Source: Oscillospiraceae bacterium
Lineage (GTDB): Bacteria; Bacillota; Clostridia; Oscillospirales; QAMX01
Assembly: GCA_902772625.1 (NCBI GenBank)
Contig: CACYBP010000351.1
Span: 1 to 7,092, forward strand
Direction: 5' to 3'
DNA length: 7,092 nt
The notes below the pieces were generated by a model. The model was not told where the DNA came from and ran no database searches. It was given only the letters and a program-made list of their open reading frames with translations. Every line of letters begins with the position of its first letter. Within the stretch, counting starts at the first letter, position 1. The translations under genes were made by a program, and so were the position numbers. Positions 6,976-7,092 of the stretch are shown here, one piece after another.

Positions 6976-7021
6976 GGGGAGCCTTTCGGGCGTACGCGAT
7001 CCCGGAAAGAGGCTCGGCCCC
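6976..7021. repeat. Imperfect inverted repeat (possible hairpin)
   Basis: GGG-GAGCC-TTT-C-GGG (6976-6990) can pair with CCC-G-AAA-GGCTC-CCC within 7001-7020, with small bulges at 7005, 7009-7010 and 7016-7017, around a 10-base loop that contains the palindrome CGTACG. There is no T run, so it does not look like a terminator. It may be part of the intergenic repeat that follows, or a chance GC-rich structure. Confidence 0.4.
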
Positions 7022-7026
7022 GGAAG

Positions 7027-7092
7027 CCTTCCCCTTGAGGGGAAGGTGTCAAAATCGTAGATTTTGACGGATGAGGTGTTCTTCCCCGCGCC
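7027..7092. repeat. Palindromic intergenic repeat element (double hairpin), runs off the window
   Basis: Two perfect hairpins lie side by side: CCTTCCCC (7027-7034) with GGGGAAGG (7039-7046) around TTGA, and GTCAAAATC (7048-7056) with GATTTTGAC (7060-7068) around GTA. They are followed by GGATGAGGTG. I recall the layout (CCTTCCCC hairpin, GGTG, variable second hairpin ending TGAC, then GGATGAGG) as a dispersed REP-like repeat in gut Clostridia, in which the second stem varies while staying paired. That recall was not checked by a search. The right boundary is outside the window. Confidence 0.7.

Larger units (their letters stand above)
6891..7092. other. Non-coding stretch after the operon
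   Basis: No gene with a ribosome site or recognisable product is seen on either strand. Apart from the two hairpin regions it contains only a short palindrome CCGATCGG (6906-6913) inside a loose CGTATG/CATACG inverted pair. No -35/-10 pair is convincing. Confidence 0.6.

Noticed and set aside
6895..7038. A 47-codon plus-strand frame starting ATG right after the terminator
   Set aside because: It is Arg/Ser/Lys-rich, uses codons rare in the neighbouring genes (TCA, ATA, CGA), has no Shine-Dalgarno site and ends inside the palindromic repeat.

Overview
The window reads as chromosome of a GC-rich member of the Clostridia (Firmicutes), probably from the gut-associated lineages. This is an inference from three things: strongly GC-biased third codon positions, the style of the proteins (a CysRS with KMSKSKG, an RNHCP zinc protein, a clostridial-type class A penicillin-binding protein with a Thr/Glu/Lys/Pro tail), and a double-hairpin intergenic repeat at the right edge of a kind I recall from such genomes. 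No species can be named from sequence alone.

Six genes lie on the + strand with almost no space between them: cysS (5' end cut by the window), hisS of the eukaryote-like type, a PHP-family histidinol-phosphatase-like gene, a YggS/YlmE-family PLP protein, a small RNHCP zinc-binding protein, and a large class A penicillin-binding protein. Gaps are 12, -4 (ATGA overlap), 28, 4 and 12 bases. No internal terminator or promoter is visible, and one strong rho-independent terminator follows the last gene, so the set is probably a single transcription unit that starts upstream of the window.

Functionally it combines translation (Cys-tRNA and His-tRNA charging), a possible histidine-biosynthesis step, vitamin B6 homeostasis, and peptidoglycan synthesis. 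This is a mixed housekeeping operon rather than a dedicated pathway. The last 200 bases hold no convincing gene, only the terminator, an imperfect hairpin and the start of a palindromic intergenic repeat.

I see no phage, transposase, CRISPR, toxin-antitoxin or defence module. The points most worth a second look are the HisRS motif-3 change (Glu-Arg replaced by Asp-Val) in an enzyme translationally coupled to a histidinol-phosphatase-like gene, and the 6 x 33 bp tandem repeat that encodes the extracellular tail of the PBP.
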